Shown here in pieces: positions 8,238 through 17,329 of a stretch of 64,000 nucleotides of DNA. The stretch's first letter is position 1. Every line of letters begins with the position of its first letter. The notes beneath the pieces are model-generated. The model saw only the letters and a program-made list of their open reading frames with translations. It did not search any database and was not told where the DNA came from. The stretch spans positions 1-64,000 of the forward strand of contig JBDRVV010000006.1 in assembly GCA_039802005.1 (NCBI GenBank). The letters are read 5' to 3'. Both the position numbers and the translations under genes were made by a program. This stretch comes from a candidate division WOR-3 bacterium (GTDB lineage Bacteria > Hydrothermota > Tepidihabitantia > SM23-42 > JAOAFX01).

Positions 8238-10252
8238 AAAAGATTGCGATAGTTATCCATAAAAGCATAAAAGAGCAGTTTATTGATAAACTACATAAAC
8301 TCAAAATAATACATATAACCGAATTAAAAGAGGCACCATTTTATACCCCCACAGAATTAGAAAAAATAAAAGAGGCAATCAGCCAGATTGCGTCGTATCA
8401 GAAAAAAGGAGTTCTTGATAATTTTGTGCCCCCACGCATCCCGCTCAGTTTAAAAGACTTTGAACAACTCACAAAAAGGTATGATTTCCAGAGAACTGCT
8501 GATGAACTTGAACAGATAAAGAAAGAAAGAGAAATTTCAAACAGCCAATTGCAGAGTTTCAAAACTTTATTGTCAGTACTCATCCCTTTTGAACCATTGA
8601 AATATAAATTAAGTGAATTAAAAACCTTTAAAAAAGTTGAGTCCATACCGGTTCAAATAAAATCTGAAGAAATGTACAAGATTATAGAATCATCAATTAT
8701 AGACATACCTTTCTCTTTTGAAATTGTAAACAGACTCGGCTCAAAGATTTTTGGTTTATTCTTTGTCCGCCAGGTTGATGTACAAAAATTTAAAGGGAAA
8801 TTGATTGAACTTGGATGCGAGATTATAGAGCTTCCTGATATAGATAAAACACCGGCGGATTTGATACAAGAATACAATGAACAAATTAAAAAAATAGAAA
8901 AAAGACTTATTGAACTTAACCAGAGAGAATCGGAACTCGCCCAGGAGATTATCAACTTGAAGATTATTTATGACTGGATAGATAATGAGTTTAAAAAGAA
9001 CGGTATTGCTCAGGCATTACCGGAGACTTCAAGTACATTAAATATCATTGGATGGATAAAAAAGAAAGATTTACAGAAACTAAAAAAGATTGCCGAAGAA
9101 TTCAAACTTGTAGCATTTGAAAGGATCGCTCCAGAACCAGATGAAAAGCCACCCGTAGCAATTGAAAATCCCTGGTGGAGCACCCCTTATGAGATGTTGA
9201 TTAGACTTTATAGTATGCCGGATCAGAAAGAATATGACCCGACACCATTTATTGCAGTTTTTTTCCCAATATTCTTTGCCCTTTGTCTTACTGATGCAAT
9301 ATATGGAATATTTCTTGCATTATTTTCATTATATCTTATGCGCAAGGTGCCCGGGGATAAGAGTTTATTATGGATTTTATTTGCAGGTGGTATTATTACC
9401 ATATTCACTGGTAGTATGGTGGGTGGCTGGGCAGGAAATTTATTTGATTTAATTGGAATTGGATTTTTTAAAAATTTAAAAAAATTGATGCTCTTTGACC
9501 CGCTGACCAATCCGATGCCATTTTTCTATCTATCGCTTGGGATTGGATATGTCCATGTTCTTTTAGGAGTGCTGATAGAAGTTTTTGATGATCTGCGTAA
9601 CAAAGAATATGCCCGGGCGATATTTGAAAATTTAACCTGGGCGATATTAATTGTATGCCTGCCATTGTATTTTACTGTTTTAAAATTGCCCGTTTTAAAA
9701 ATTTTGATACTTTTATCGATCACAGGTATTATACTATTTTCAAACCGGACCGGTAATCCACCATTACTGGACCAGATTTTATGGACACTGCTTGTATTGT
9801 TTTTATTAGGAACTCTAATGAAGGTTTTCCCTGGGTTTTTTAAATATATCTGTCTCGGATTATTTGTCATAAATATCATTCGTATAAAATATGGGAAAAA
9901 GGTTCTGATTCGTATTGCCTGGGGATTATATACACTCTACGGCATAACATCTTTTGTAAGCAATATTCTTTCGTATATTAGATTAATGGCTTTAGGAATG
10001 GTTACGGGTGGAATAGCAGTTACTGTTAATATGATTGCCTGGATGGTATTAAAAGTTCCAGTTATCGGCATAGTTTTAGCCATTGTAGTATTGATTATCG
10101 GACATAGTTTCAATATTGTGATAAATGCACTGGGTGGTTTCATACATACAATGCGTCTTCATTATATAGAATTTTTTGGCAGATTTTATGCGGGCGGCGG
10201 CAAAATGTTCAGACCATTCGGAATGGAGACAAGATATGTGGAGATTAAATAA
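8219..10252 (+). CDS. ntpI: V-type ATP synthase membrane subunit I (a-subunit)
   Basis: Stator membrane subunit that forms the ion half-channels against the c-ring. The 677-residue protein has a soluble N-terminal half (to about residue 335) containing a coiled coil (about residues 215-250), and a membrane half with about seven or eight hydrophobic segments. The conserved essential arginine of the ion path is in SNILSYIRLMALGM at about residue 586, and GHSFNIVINALGGFIHTMRLHYIEFFGRFY (in parts) near the end is diagnostic. Its start overlaps the preceding stalk gene. A 186-base gap with a TTTTGGCA tandem duplication follows before ntpK. Confidence 0.95.
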   Translation: MATVPLEKIAIVIHKSIKEQFIDKLHKLKIIHITELKEAPFYTPTELEKIKEAISQIASYQKKGVLDNFVPPRIPLSLKDFEQLTKRYDFQRTADELEQIKKEREISNSQLQSFKTLLSVLIPFEPLKYKLSELKTFKKVESIPVQIKSEEMYKIIESSIIDIPFSFEIVNRLGSKIFGLFFVRQVDVQKFKGKLIELGCEIIELPDIDKTPADLIQEYNEQIKKIEKRLIELNQRESELAQEIINLKIIYDWIDNEFKKNGIAQALPETSSTLNIIGWIKKKDLQKLKKIAEEFKLVAFERIAPEPDEKPPVAIENPWWSTPYEMLIRLYSMPDQKEYDPTPFIAVFFPIFFALCLTDAIYGIFLALFSLYLMRKVPGDKSLLWILFAGGIITIFTGSMVGGWAGNLFDLIGIGFFKNLKKLMLFDPLTNPMPFFYLSLGIGYVHVLLGVLIEVFDDLRNKEYARAIFENLTWAILIVCLPLYFTVLKLPVLKILILLSITGIILFSNRTGNPPLLDQILWTLLVLFLLGTLMKVFPGFFKYICLGLFVINIIRIKYGKKVLIRIAWGLYTLYGITSFVSNILSYIRLMALGMVTGGIAVTVNMIAWMVLKVPVIGIVLAIVVLIIGHSFNIVINALGGFIHTMRLHYIEFFGRFYAGGGKMFRPFGMETRYVEIK

Positions 10253-10918
<666 letters not shown>

Positions 10919-10920
10919 TT

Positions 10921-11484
10921 ATGCAGAATGTAATTGAAAAGATCTTGGAAGAAGCAAAGAAAGAGGCTGAGGCAATCACCGAGAGATACGAGAAAGAAAT
11001 TTCAAGGTTAAAGCGGGAATATGAAGAAAAGATTTTAGAAGCAGAGAAGAAATTGAACGAAGAAATTGAAAAAAAGAAGAAAGAAGAAGTGATGAAGGCA
11101 ATCGCTCAGGCAAGGCTTGAATATAATAAAAAACTCGCAGGAGAGATGCAGGAGTATATAGATGATGTTCTTAATTCAGCGATAAAAAAATTGCCCGAGC
11201 ATAAGAAGTATTTTAATTTTCTAAAAGATTTGATAAAAAACAGCGATGTCAAAGAAGGAGAATTGTATTTGTCCAGCGCGGATAAACAAAAATATCAATC
11301 CCAGATCGAAAAATTCATAAAACAGGAAGGCTATAATTTTATAATAAAAAATGATGATAAAATGTCTGGTGGAGTCATTATCAAAAAAGGAAAAGTCACA
11401 TTTCTTGGTTCGATTGATGTGATTGCTGAAATAATGAAAGAAGAACTGAAAATTATGATTGCCCGCTCTCTTGGTTTCGTGTAA
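10921..11484 (+). CDS. ntpE: V-type ATP synthase subunit E
   Basis: Peripheral-stalk subunit that pairs with the G/H-type coiled coil and clamps the head. 187 residues. Residues 1-80 are a charged helix (ILEEAKKEAEAITERYEKEI), and the C-terminal half is a globular alpha/beta domain with KMSGGVIIKKGKVTFLGSID, similar to the conserved GGv...G.i..dnsld pattern of the family. It starts 2 bases after the ntpK stop and ends the operon. No clear intrinsic terminator follows; a short element shared with 48441-48470 lies 27 bases downstream. Confidence 0.9.
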   Translation: MQNVIEKILEEAKKEAEAITERYEKEISRLKREYEEKILEAEKKLNEEIEKKKKEEVMKAIAQARLEYNKKLAGEMQEYIDDVLNSAIKKLPEHKKYFNFLKDLIKNSDVKEGELYLSSADKQKYQSQIEKFIKQEGYNFIIKNDDKMSGGVIIKKGKVTFLGSIDVIAEIMKEELKIMIARSLGFV

Positions 11485-11582
11485 ATCAAGTTATTGAAAA
11501 TCTTCATTTTGTGCGAAACCACCATTATACATAAATGTAGCAATGTGTATTTTTATTAAGAATTAGAGTTGATATTTTTGTA

Positions 11583-11610
11583 TTGACAATCTCCAATTCC
11601 TGAATATAAT
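11583..11610 (+). promoter_or_regulatory. promoter of AcoR-like regulator leader
   Basis: TTGACA at 11583-11588, 16-bp spacer, TATAAT at 11605-11610. The predicted start at about 11617 coincides with the first base of the attenuator hairpin. Confidence 0.8.
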
Positions 11611-11616
11611 AACCAT

Positions 11617-11684
11617 AAGGTATAAGGCCCCTACCTTAAGAGTTATAAAATACACTTGAATACGGCGCCTTGTACCTTTTTTTT
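11617..11684 (+). promoter_or_regulatory. attenuator-like terminator or small RNA with competing hairpin
   Basis: AAGGTATAAGGC (11617-11628) pairs with GCCTTGTACCTT (11667-11678) over 12 bp with one G-U pair, followed at once by six further T residues: an intrinsic terminator. The same 5' arm can instead pair AAGGTA (11617-11622) with TACCTT (11632-11637), a competing hairpin that would block the terminator. The regulator gene begins 69 bases after the T-run. The element is either an attenuator in the mRNA leader or a stand-alone RNA of about 68 bases. No ligand class is recognised. Confidence 0.7.
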
Positions 11685-11752
11685 ACAAATTATTGGGGAG
11701 ATTTTCTTTCCAAATTATGGAATTGGATTATTAATAAAAGGCGGGTCTATAT

Positions 11753-13543
11753 ATGTCTGAAATATCAGAAAGAAAGAAATGGATTGCTGAATCCAAAGCG
11801 CGTTGCAAAAAATTGGGATTGGATCCCAATAAGCAGCGTATTACAAAATCATTGACCCGCTCTGAACTTATTCACCGACAGACAATCAATGAGTCTTTTA
11901 TAAAATCAGCGCTTCCGTATATGAAACTTTGTAGCGAAACATTTAAGTTATGCGGCTCAATAGTTGTATTAACCGATAAAGAAGGCTATATACTAAAAGC
12001 GATCGGTCCAGAATCTATTCTACAGAGCAGGCGTAAGATGGGACTTGGAGAAGGAGGGTCACTTCGCGAAGAGGATGCGGGAACAAATGCAGTAGCACTT
12101 GCCATAAAACATTTAAGGCCGGTTTATGTGGAAGGTAAAGAGTATTATTTAAAAATCTTTCAGTCCGGTGCCTGTTTTTGTGCGCCAATTATTCATAATG
12201 AAATCTTTTTGGGAACAATTGTAATAGTGCATCCGGAAAAGAAGGGACATCCCCATACCTTTACACTGGTAAAACTCCTTGCTGGAGTAATTCAAAAAGA
12301 TTACCAGAGGTCATCGGAATTAAAATTTTTTGCTGACTTATCAAAATTACTCAATTTAATTTTTGTGATTACAGATTATAAAGGTAATATAATCTGGCTT
12401 AGCGAACGTGCGAAAAAAGTGCTAAGGTGTAGCAACAAAGATAATATTACAACTAATTTTGATATTGAAATCATAACTAAAAAATCAGTTATAAATGAAG
12501 TATTTAAATCTAATAAAACCTCCTCAAAGTATTATGTATTACGAAGGGAATATGATGATAAATATATATTTATCTTTGAGCCCGTATCTGAAGAAATGAT
12601 AGAAGAAGGTGATTTCACTCCGCGGGCTCCTTATACTTTCGATGATATTATCGGATTAGAAGAAATCAAATTGAGTGCTAAGAATATAGCATTACAGGAT
12701 ACCAATCTTCTAATCATCGGGGAAAGTGGAACCGGAAAAGACCTCCTTGCTTCAGCAATTCACAACGCAAGCCCCAGGGCAAAGGAAAAATTTGTAGTGG
12801 TTAACTGTGCAGCAATACCGGAAAATCTTTTTGAGTCTGAATTGTTCGGATATAAGAGAGGCGCATTTACTGATGCCCGTTATGACAAGATAGGGAAAAT
12901 TGAATATGCAAACAACGGAACACTTTTCTTCGATGAGATTGCTGAACTGCCACCCAATGTTCAGGCTAAACTTTTGCGTGTTCTTGAAGATAAAAAAGTT
13001 ATTCCATTGGGCACTAACGAAGGACGTATTGTGAACATTAGATTTATTTTTGCTACAAATCGTAACCTTGAAGAGCTTATAGAAAGAGGTAAATTTAGAG
13101 AAGATTTATACTATCGGATACATTCACCTAAGATTGAAATTCCGCCACTCCGTGAGCGCCGTAAAGAAATACCGGTTTTAATTGAACATTTACTATTAAA
13201 AATACGCGAGAGATATAAAGGTTTTGTTTCTGGACTAACTGAACAGGCAAAAAAGGCTTTAATGGAATTTGATTATCCTGGCAATGTACGTCAGCTTGAG
13301 AAAATTTTAGAACAGGCTTTCTTGACCTGCAGAAAAGAGTATATTGATGTGGAGGATTTAGGATTAGAAATTGTTGAGCCACTTTCAATTGAGCAAAAGG
13401 TTCAACGATATAAGGCGAATCTGATTTATGAAGTTTTTATAGCCAATGGCAGAAATATTAAAAAGACTTGTTTAGAACTTGGCTTATCTGAACGTCAGGT
13501 CTATAGATATTTGAAGATGATAAAAGTGAATAACAATATATAG
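11753..13543 (+). CDS. AcoR-like sigma-54-dependent transcriptional activator
   Basis: Enhancer-binding protein that uses ATP to open sigma-54 promoters. Order of domains: N-terminal GAF-type sensor (about residues 60-190), a PAS-like domain (about 195-285), AAA+ domain (about 295-525) and a Fis-type helix-turn-helix (about 550-592). GESGTGKD is the Walker A, FDEIAELP the Walker B region. The sigma-54-contact loop reads GAFTDA where most members have GAFTGA. The layout resembles AcoR/DhaR regulators of acetoin or glycerol use, but the inducer is unknown and no sigma-54 target is evident nearby. The weak AAGGCGG site lies before the ATG. Expression is probably controlled by the upstream attenuator-like hairpin. 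Confidence 0.88.
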   Translation: MSEISERKKWIAESKARCKKLGLDPNKQRITKSLTRSELIHRQTINESFIKSALPYMKLCSETFKLCGSIVVLTDKEGYILKAIGPESILQSRRKMGLGEGGSLREEDAGTNAVALAIKHLRPVYVEGKEYYLKIFQSGACFCAPIIHNEIFLGTIVIVHPEKKGHPHTFTLVKLLAGVIQKDYQRSSELKFFADLSKLLNLIFVITDYKGNIIWLSERAKKVLRCSNKDNITTNFDIEIITKKSVINEVFKSNKTSSKYYVLRREYDDKYIFIFEPVSEEMIEEGDFTPRAPYTFDDIIGLEEIKLSAKNIALQDTNLLIIGESGTGKDLLASAIHNASPRAKEKFVVVNCAAIPENLFESELFGYKRGAFTDARYDKIGKIEYANNGTLFFDEIAELPPNVQAKLLRVLEDKKVIPLGTNEGRIVNIRFIFATNRNLEELIERGKFREDLYYRIHSPKIEIPPLRERRKEIPVLIEHLLLKIRERYKGFVSGLTEQAKKALMEFDYPGNVRQLEKILEQAFLTCRKEYIDVEDLGLEIVEPLSIEQKVQRYKANLIYEVFIANGRNIKKTCLELGLSERQVYRYLKMIKVNNNI

Positions 13544-13577
13544 ATTCAAATGCAAGATTTCAATTTTTAATATTTTT

Positions 13578-13613
13578 CAACATTTTTCCACCTGCTGAAA
13601 AATGTTGCTTTTT
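13578..13613 (+). terminator. intrinsic terminator after the AcoR-like gene
   Basis: CAACATTTTTC (13578-13588), loop of 8 bases, GAAAAATGTTG (13597-13607), then CTTTTTG. An 11-bp perfect stem. The arms are AT-rich and the T-run is short, so efficiency may be moderate. Confidence 0.75.
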
Positions 13614-13632
13614 GAAAAGAACTGATTATAAT
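13605..13632 (+). promoter_or_regulatory. probable promoter of small membrane protein gene
   Basis: TATAAT at 13627-13632 is clear. The -35 at 16 bp distance is only TTGCTT (13605-13610), overlapping the terminator tail. An ATG at 13640 lies 8 bases past the -10 and opens a 10-codon frame that overlaps the real gene start. Confidence 0.5.
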
Positions 13633-13661
13633 CGGCATTATGATAGAAAATAGGAGTGCAA

Positions 13662-14207
13662 ATGGAAAATAATTATCTTTCAGAAAAAGAGGGAATAAAA
13701 GGAATAACTGATTGTGATCAAAAAGGGACAGCAAAAGAAGATATAATTTTTAGAATAGAAGCAAAAGCAAAATATATGATGTATACAAATTTTGGTGGAA
13801 TTATTTTTGGAATTTTATTATTATACATTTTACTATCTATTCGTAAATCATATTCCATTATTCTTTTCATTGTTGGAATTTTTATAATTGTTCTATATAT
13901 GGTTATTGACTACTTAATCTGGCAAAAAAAGGGAATAAGAGTTATTGAAATTGATGCAAATGGAATAAACTTTTACAAGGGCAAAGATAGAAAATTATTC
14001 AGGGTAGAGAAAAGTCAAATAACAGAGATCAATTTTTTCAGTAAATTAGGAAGAAGGGTGATTAATATAATTCTCATTGGGGGCAAGGTAGTACACATAA
14101 CTCCATGGATTACCTTATTTTTCGGTCCGCGCATAAGAATCACCGATGATGCATTTAACGATAACCAGTTCACCAATTTTGTTGAAAAGTTGAGGCAATT
14201 AAAATAG
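13662..14207 (+). CDS. small membrane protein with PH-like C-terminal domain
   Basis: About 181 residues, starting at the ATG at 13662 because AGGAG lies 5 bases before it; a GTG at 13656 is inside that site and less likely. Two adjacent transmembrane segments (about residues 43-62 and 67-88) are followed by a soluble part of about 90 residues with alternating strands (RVIEIDANGINFYKG, RVINIILIGGKVVHITP). This resembles the bacterial PH-like domains of small membrane proteins of the YcxB/YdbT type, but the match is by shape only. Function unknown. It stands alone between the AcoR-like gene and convergent korC. Confidence 0.7.
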   Translation: MENNYLSEKEGIKGITDCDQKGTAKEDIIFRIEAKAKYMMYTNFGGIIFGILLLYILLSIRKSYSIILFIVGIFIIVLYMVIDYLIWQKKGIRVIEIDANGINFYKGKDRKLFRVEKSQITEINFFSKLGRRVINIILIGGKVVHITPWITLFFGPRIRITDDAFNDNQFTNFVEKLRQLK

Positions 14208-14281
14208 TATATTTTTGTTATTTGTTGAAAATATGTATCTGCTTTGTTTTTTCTACAAAAATAATTATAATGCGTAAAAGT

Positions 14282-14827
14282 TTATTTAATTTTCTGTGCC
14301 GCAGATATGCCGGCGCGGAATGCCTTAATATTGAGTTCTTCTGTTCCTTTTGGAACACGAGAAAGGATTGCGGACTCCATTGATTCCTTGGATACAACGC
14401 CTGTTAACTCAGTGATCATACCCAAGGCAACAATATTTGCAACCAATGTCTTGCCGGTCTCTTTTTCAGCAATTTCTGTAATGGGGGCTGAAAAAACTTT
14501 AAATTTACCTTCAGGGATTCTATTTACAAATCCTGAATCAACAAGTATAACGCCGTTCTCTTTCACATCTTTACTATATTTATCACAAGCCTCCTGGGTT
14601 AAGGCAAGAAGGAAATCGATATTCACCGCCTTTGGGTAATCAATATCTTCATCGCTGATGATAACTTCTGACCTGCTTGAACCACCCCTCGCCTCAGGAC
14701 CATAAGATTGGCTCTGTGTTGCGTTCTTTCCATCATAGATTGCTGCTGCTTCAGCGAGAATCTTTCCGGCAAGGATTAACCCCTGACCACCTGAACCACT
14801 CAATCTAAATTCATATCTAAAAGGCAT
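14282..14827 (-). CDS. korC: 2-oxoacid:ferredoxin oxidoreductase gamma subunit
   Basis: Gamma subunit of a KorABCD-type enzyme that decarboxylates 2-oxoglutarate or a related 2-oxoacid to the acyl-CoA with reduction of ferredoxin. 181 residues, normal length. The N-terminus FRLSGSGGQGLILAGKILAEAA is the diagnostic glycine-rich motif, and QSYGPEARGG follows at about residue 40. It is the last gene of the minus-strand cluster korD-korA-korB-korC, 27 bases after korB, with a site of the type AAGGAG before the ATG. Substrate cannot be fixed by sequence reading alone. Confidence 0.92.
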   Translation of the reverse strand: MPFRYEFRLSGSGGQGLILAGKILAEAAAIYDGKNATQSQSYGPEARGGSSRSEVIISDEDIDYPKAVNIDFLLALTQEACDKYSKDVKENGVILVDSGFVNRIPEGKFKVFSAPITEIAEKETGKTLVANIVALGMITELTGVVSKESMESAILSRVPKGTEELNIKAFRAGISAAQKIK

Positions 14828-14854
14828 ATAACTCCTTTTTAGTTAAAAAACATA

Positions 14855-15673
14855 TCAGCTATGTTTAATTTGAACTCGATCTAATAACTTCTGATATTCC
14901 TCGCAAAATTCAGGTCTTTCAATATCATGCAAAACACCTATCGTGATCTTTCCTTTTTTCTCCTCTTCACTCAATTTTTTTGCAGTCTCTACAGGAATGC
15001 TATTTTCTTTATAGTATCTTAACATATCAACTGCATTCCCTAAACGATTCGGCCTTCCATAATAAGTAGGACATTGTGCGAGAACTTCAATCAAAGAAAA
15101 ACCCTTTTTTAATAATGCCTTTTCAATCAATTTATCTAATTGTGTAGCGTGATAGCAGGTAGAACGTGCAACAAAGGAAGCACCAGCAGCAATGGCAAGA
15201 ATTGAAATATCAAAATCAGGCTCGGTGCTTCCATAGGGAGCAGTACTTGCCCTTTTCCCAAATGGTGTGGTTGGCGAAACCTGCCCTCCGGTCATTCCAT
15301 AAATATGATTATTATAAAGTATCACAGTCATATCAAGATTTCTTCTTGCGGCATGGATAAAATGGTTTCCACCAATTGCAGTAGCATCCCCATCTCCAGT
15401 GACGACAATAACCTTCAATTTGGGTTTTGCAAGTTTGACTCCTGTAGCAAATGCAATTGCCCTGCCATGATGGGTATGCAATGTATTAAAATCAAGATAA
15501 CCCGGGGTTCTGGAAGAACATCCAATTCCAGATACTATTGCTACATCATCTTTCTGAATTTTTGCACGCTCAATTGCCCTCAACATTGCTTTCATTATTA
15601 TGCCACAACCACAACCCGTGCACCAGATATGAGGAAATTTATCTAATCTTAAATATTTTTTATACGGAAACAT
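14855..15673 (-). CDS. korB: 2-oxoacid:ferredoxin oxidoreductase beta subunit
   Basis: Thiamine-diphosphate-binding subunit. 272 residues. WCTGCGCGIIMKA (about residues 17-30) supplies cysteines for an iron-sulfur cluster, and GDGDATAIGGNH (about residue 95) is the GDG...N motif for the cofactor. ILYNNHIYGMTGGQVSPTTP in the middle is shared by Kor beta subunits. The start overlaps the end of korA by 14 bases, indicating coupling. Together with the alpha subunit it forms the catalytic core; electrons pass to the ferredoxin-like KorD. Confidence 0.94.
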   Translation of the reverse strand: MFPYKKYLRLDKFPHIWCTGCGCGIIMKAMLRAIERAKIQKDDVAIVSGIGCSSRTPGYLDFNTLHTHHGRAIAFATGVKLAKPKLKVIVVTGDGDATAIGGNHFIHAARRNLDMTVILYNNHIYGMTGGQVSPTTPFGKRASTAPYGSTEPDFDISILAIAAGASFVARSTCYHATQLDKLIEKALLKKGFSLIEVLAQCPTYYGRPNRLGNAVDMLRYYKENSIPVETAKKLSEEEKKGKITIGVLHDIERPEFCEEYQKLLDRVQIKHS

Positions 15674-16802
15674 ATTTTATCTTCTCCAGAATTTCTTGAG
15701 GGGTTATTGGACTCCCATCAACCCGATTTACCTTTATACACTCGGTCCTTGTGGCACATTCAACTTCGTGGGCTATCTGTCCTAAATTCATCTCTGGTAC
15801 TATGAATTTTTTAATTCTGTTTGATATTTCTCTCAATGCCTCACAGGGAAAGGGCCAGAGCACATATATCTGGAATAATCCTACTTTTATTCCCGAAGCC
15901 CTGGCTTCGCGCATTGCCCTTTTTGCTGAACGCGCACTTGAGCCATAGGAAACCAGACATATTTCTGCATCATCAAGTAGTTCTGTTTTATAAAAAATTA
16001 TTTCATTTTTATATCTTTCTATTTTGCGGTTGATACGTCTGTATAATGCATCAATCTTTTTTGGGTCGTTTGTTGGAAATCCTGTTTCATCGTGGCTTAA
16101 CCCAGTAACATTGAATCTATAACCGGTTCCATAATGGGCAATGGGTGGAATATCATTTTCAGTTAATTTATAAGGAATATACTTTTCCGGTGGATCTGTG
16201 GTGATGGGTCTATTGATAATCTCAATTTCATTAGCATCAGGGATTACTATCTTTTCATTCAAATGTCCTACAATTTCGTCCATCAAAATAATTACCGGTA
16301 CACGGTATTTTTCTGAAAAATTGAATGCCTTTACAGTCCATTCATAGGTATCCTGGACCGTTGATGGCGATACCGCAATCACTGGATGATCCCCATGGGT
16401 GCCCCATCTTGCCTGCATAACATCTGCCTGAGAAGGTAATGTTGGTAATCCAGTGCTTGGTCCACCGCGTTGAACATTAACTACAACGACCGGAACCTCT
16501 GCCATTGATGCATAACCAATATTCTCCTGCATCAAAGAAAATCCCGGACCGCTTGTTGCAGTCATTGATTTCAATCCTGATAATGAAGCACCAATTATTG
16601 CTCCCATAGATGCAATTTCATCTTCCATTTGAATAAAAACCCCTCCAACTTCCGGTAACCTTTTGGATAAAACTTCAGCAATTTCGGAAGATGGGGTGAT
16701 TGGATAACCAGCGAAAAATCTCATTCCGGCAACTATCGCAGCCTCGGCGCAGGCTTCATTGCCGGTCATTATCTTTATAGATCTATTGTTTAATTGTGCC
16801 AT
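15660..16802 (-). CDS. korA: 2-oxoacid:ferredoxin oxidoreductase alpha subunit
   Basis: Alpha subunit with the pyrimidine-binding transketolase fold, 380 residues. GNEACAEAAIVAGMRFFAGYPITPSSE (read in parts, from about residue 14) and EDEIASMGAIIGASLSG are diagnostic. RGGPSTGLPTLPSQADVMQARWG in the middle is typical of KorA rather than of pyruvate or indolepyruvate enzymes, as is the following GDHP. The gene lies after korD and overlaps korB. Four 8-bp tandem repeats fill the gap to korD. Confidence 0.94.
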   Translation of the reverse strand: MAQLNNRSIKIMTGNEACAEAAIVAGMRFFAGYPITPSSEIAEVLSKRLPEVGGVFIQMEDEIASMGAIIGASLSGLKSMTATSGPGFSLMQENIGYASMAEVPVVVVNVQRGGPSTGLPTLPSQADVMQARWGTHGDHPVIAVSPSTVQDTYEWTVKAFNFSEKYRVPVIILMDEIVGHLNEKIVIPDANEIEIINRPITTDPPEKYIPYKLTENDIPPIAHYGTGYRFNVTGLSHDETGFPTNDPKKIDALYRRINRKIERYKNEIIFYKTELLDDAEICLVSYGSSARSAKRAMREARASGIKVGLFQIYVLWPFPCEALREISNRIKKFIVPEMNLGQIAHEVECATRTECIKVNRVDGSPITPQEILEKIKYVSV

Positions 16803-16812
16803 TATATCAACC

Positions 16813-16844
16813 CTGATAACCTGATAGTCTGATGACCTGATATG
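16813..16844 (-). repeat. 8-bp tandem repeat, four copies
   Basis: CTGATAAC, CTGATAGT, CTGATGAC and CTGATATG follow each other on the plus strand in the korD-korA gap. Three positions at the end of the unit vary. Confidence 0.85.
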
Positions 16845-16854
16845 CTTCTATCCT

Positions 16855-17058
16855 TCATACTTTCTCTACTTCTATAGCAAAGTCCGGACAATAAATCTCG
16901 CATAGCTGACAACCGGTGCAGGCTTCTAAATTGGCGACCTTTGCCTTTGCCTTTTCCATAATCAAAACCTGTTTTGGGCAAAAGGCAACACAAATTTCAC
17001 AGCCTTTACACCATGATTCATTTATTTTAATCTCAAATTTTCGTGTAGAAGTTGTCAT
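16855..17058 (-). CDS. korD: ferredoxin-like delta subunit, two 4Fe-4S clusters
   Basis: A 67-residue ferredoxin with two CxxCxxCxxxCP motifs: WCKGCEICVAFCPK (about residues 17-30) and CTGCQLCEIYCPD (about residues 47-59). It is the electron-carrying subunit of the Kor complex and the first gene of the cluster. A promoter lies directly upstream; the ATG has no ribosome binding site and only a few bases of leader, so it is probably translated as a nearly leaderless message. Confidence 0.92.
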   Translation of the reverse strand: MTTSTRKFEIKINESWCKGCEICVAFCPKQVLIMEKAKAKVANLEACTGCQLCEIYCPDFAIEVEKV

Positions 17059-17067
17059 TTAAAAATA

Positions 17068-17095
17068 ATTATAATCAATTTAGAAATAAAGTCAA
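17068..17095 (-). promoter_or_regulatory. promoter of korDABC
   Basis: On the minus strand TTGACT (17095-17090), 16-bp spacer, TATAAT (17073-17068). The korD ATG at 17058 is 10 bases past the -10. Confidence 0.8.
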
Positions 17096-17122
17096 GCACC
17101 CGATCTACTTACAAAATATATA

Positions 17123-17150
17123 TTGACAAAGAATATTTTTTGAATATACT
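17123..17150 (+). promoter_or_regulatory. promoter of the aromatic/histidine operon
   Basis: TTGACA at 17123-17128, 16-bp spacer, TATACT at 17145-17150. The predicted start, 7 bases on, is the GTG of the leader peptide. Its -35 lies 28 bases from the divergent korD -35. Confidence 0.8.
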
Positions 17151-17156
17151 TTGCCC

Positions 17157-17237
17157 GTGGTTAAGAGATTTTTTTATATCTCATATAATACCGACCATCA
17201 GATAACGGTGGAGTCGGATAACTATTCTCTTTACCAC
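17157..17237 (+). promoter_or_regulatory. 5' hairpin enclosing the leader-peptide start
   Basis: GTGGTTAAGAGA (17157-17168) can pair with TCTCTTTACCAC (17226-17237), 11 of 12 positions, and encloses a smaller CCGAC/GTCGG hairpin (17191-17217). The GTG start codon is the first part of this stem. It could compete with ribosome loading or with downstream structures. Confidence 0.55.
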
Positions 17238-17294
17238 ACAACACGCACCTTCCAATTTAATCACTACTGGTATTGGCGCTTCCGGGCCCAATAA
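17157..17294 (+). CDS. leader peptide rich in Phe, Tyr, Trp and His codons
   Basis: A 45-codon frame that starts with GTG exactly at the predicted transcription start and ends with TAA at 17292-17294. It contains 5 Phe, 6 Tyr, 2 Trp and 3 His codons, 16 of 45 residues. The last eleven codons read NHYWYWRFRAQ, and the stop lies inside a long hairpin whose 5' arm is made of these codons. The operon behind it makes Phe precursors, Trp precursors and contains hisD, so the codon content matches the products. This is the layout of ribosome-mediated attenuation; the mechanism itself is inferred. Confidence 0.75.
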   Translation: MVKRFFYISYNTDHQITVESDNYSLYHTTRTFQFNHYWYWRFRAQ

Positions 17295-17329
17295 GGGTCA
17301 AAAAAACCTTTTTGGTCCCGGAAGTGCCA
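17274..17329 (+). promoter_or_regulatory. long hairpin over the end of the leader peptide
   Basis: Arm 1 from 17274 (TGGCGCTTCCGGG...) pairs with arm 2 ending at 17329 (...CCCGGAAGTGCCA). Outer 16 positions contain one mismatch, and pairing continues through AA-AAGG with CCTT-TT to a 10-base loop at 17297-17306, about 21 pairs and two mismatches in all. No T-run follows, so it is not a standard intrinsic terminator. A ribosome completing or stalling on the leader would unfold it. Confidence 0.75.
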
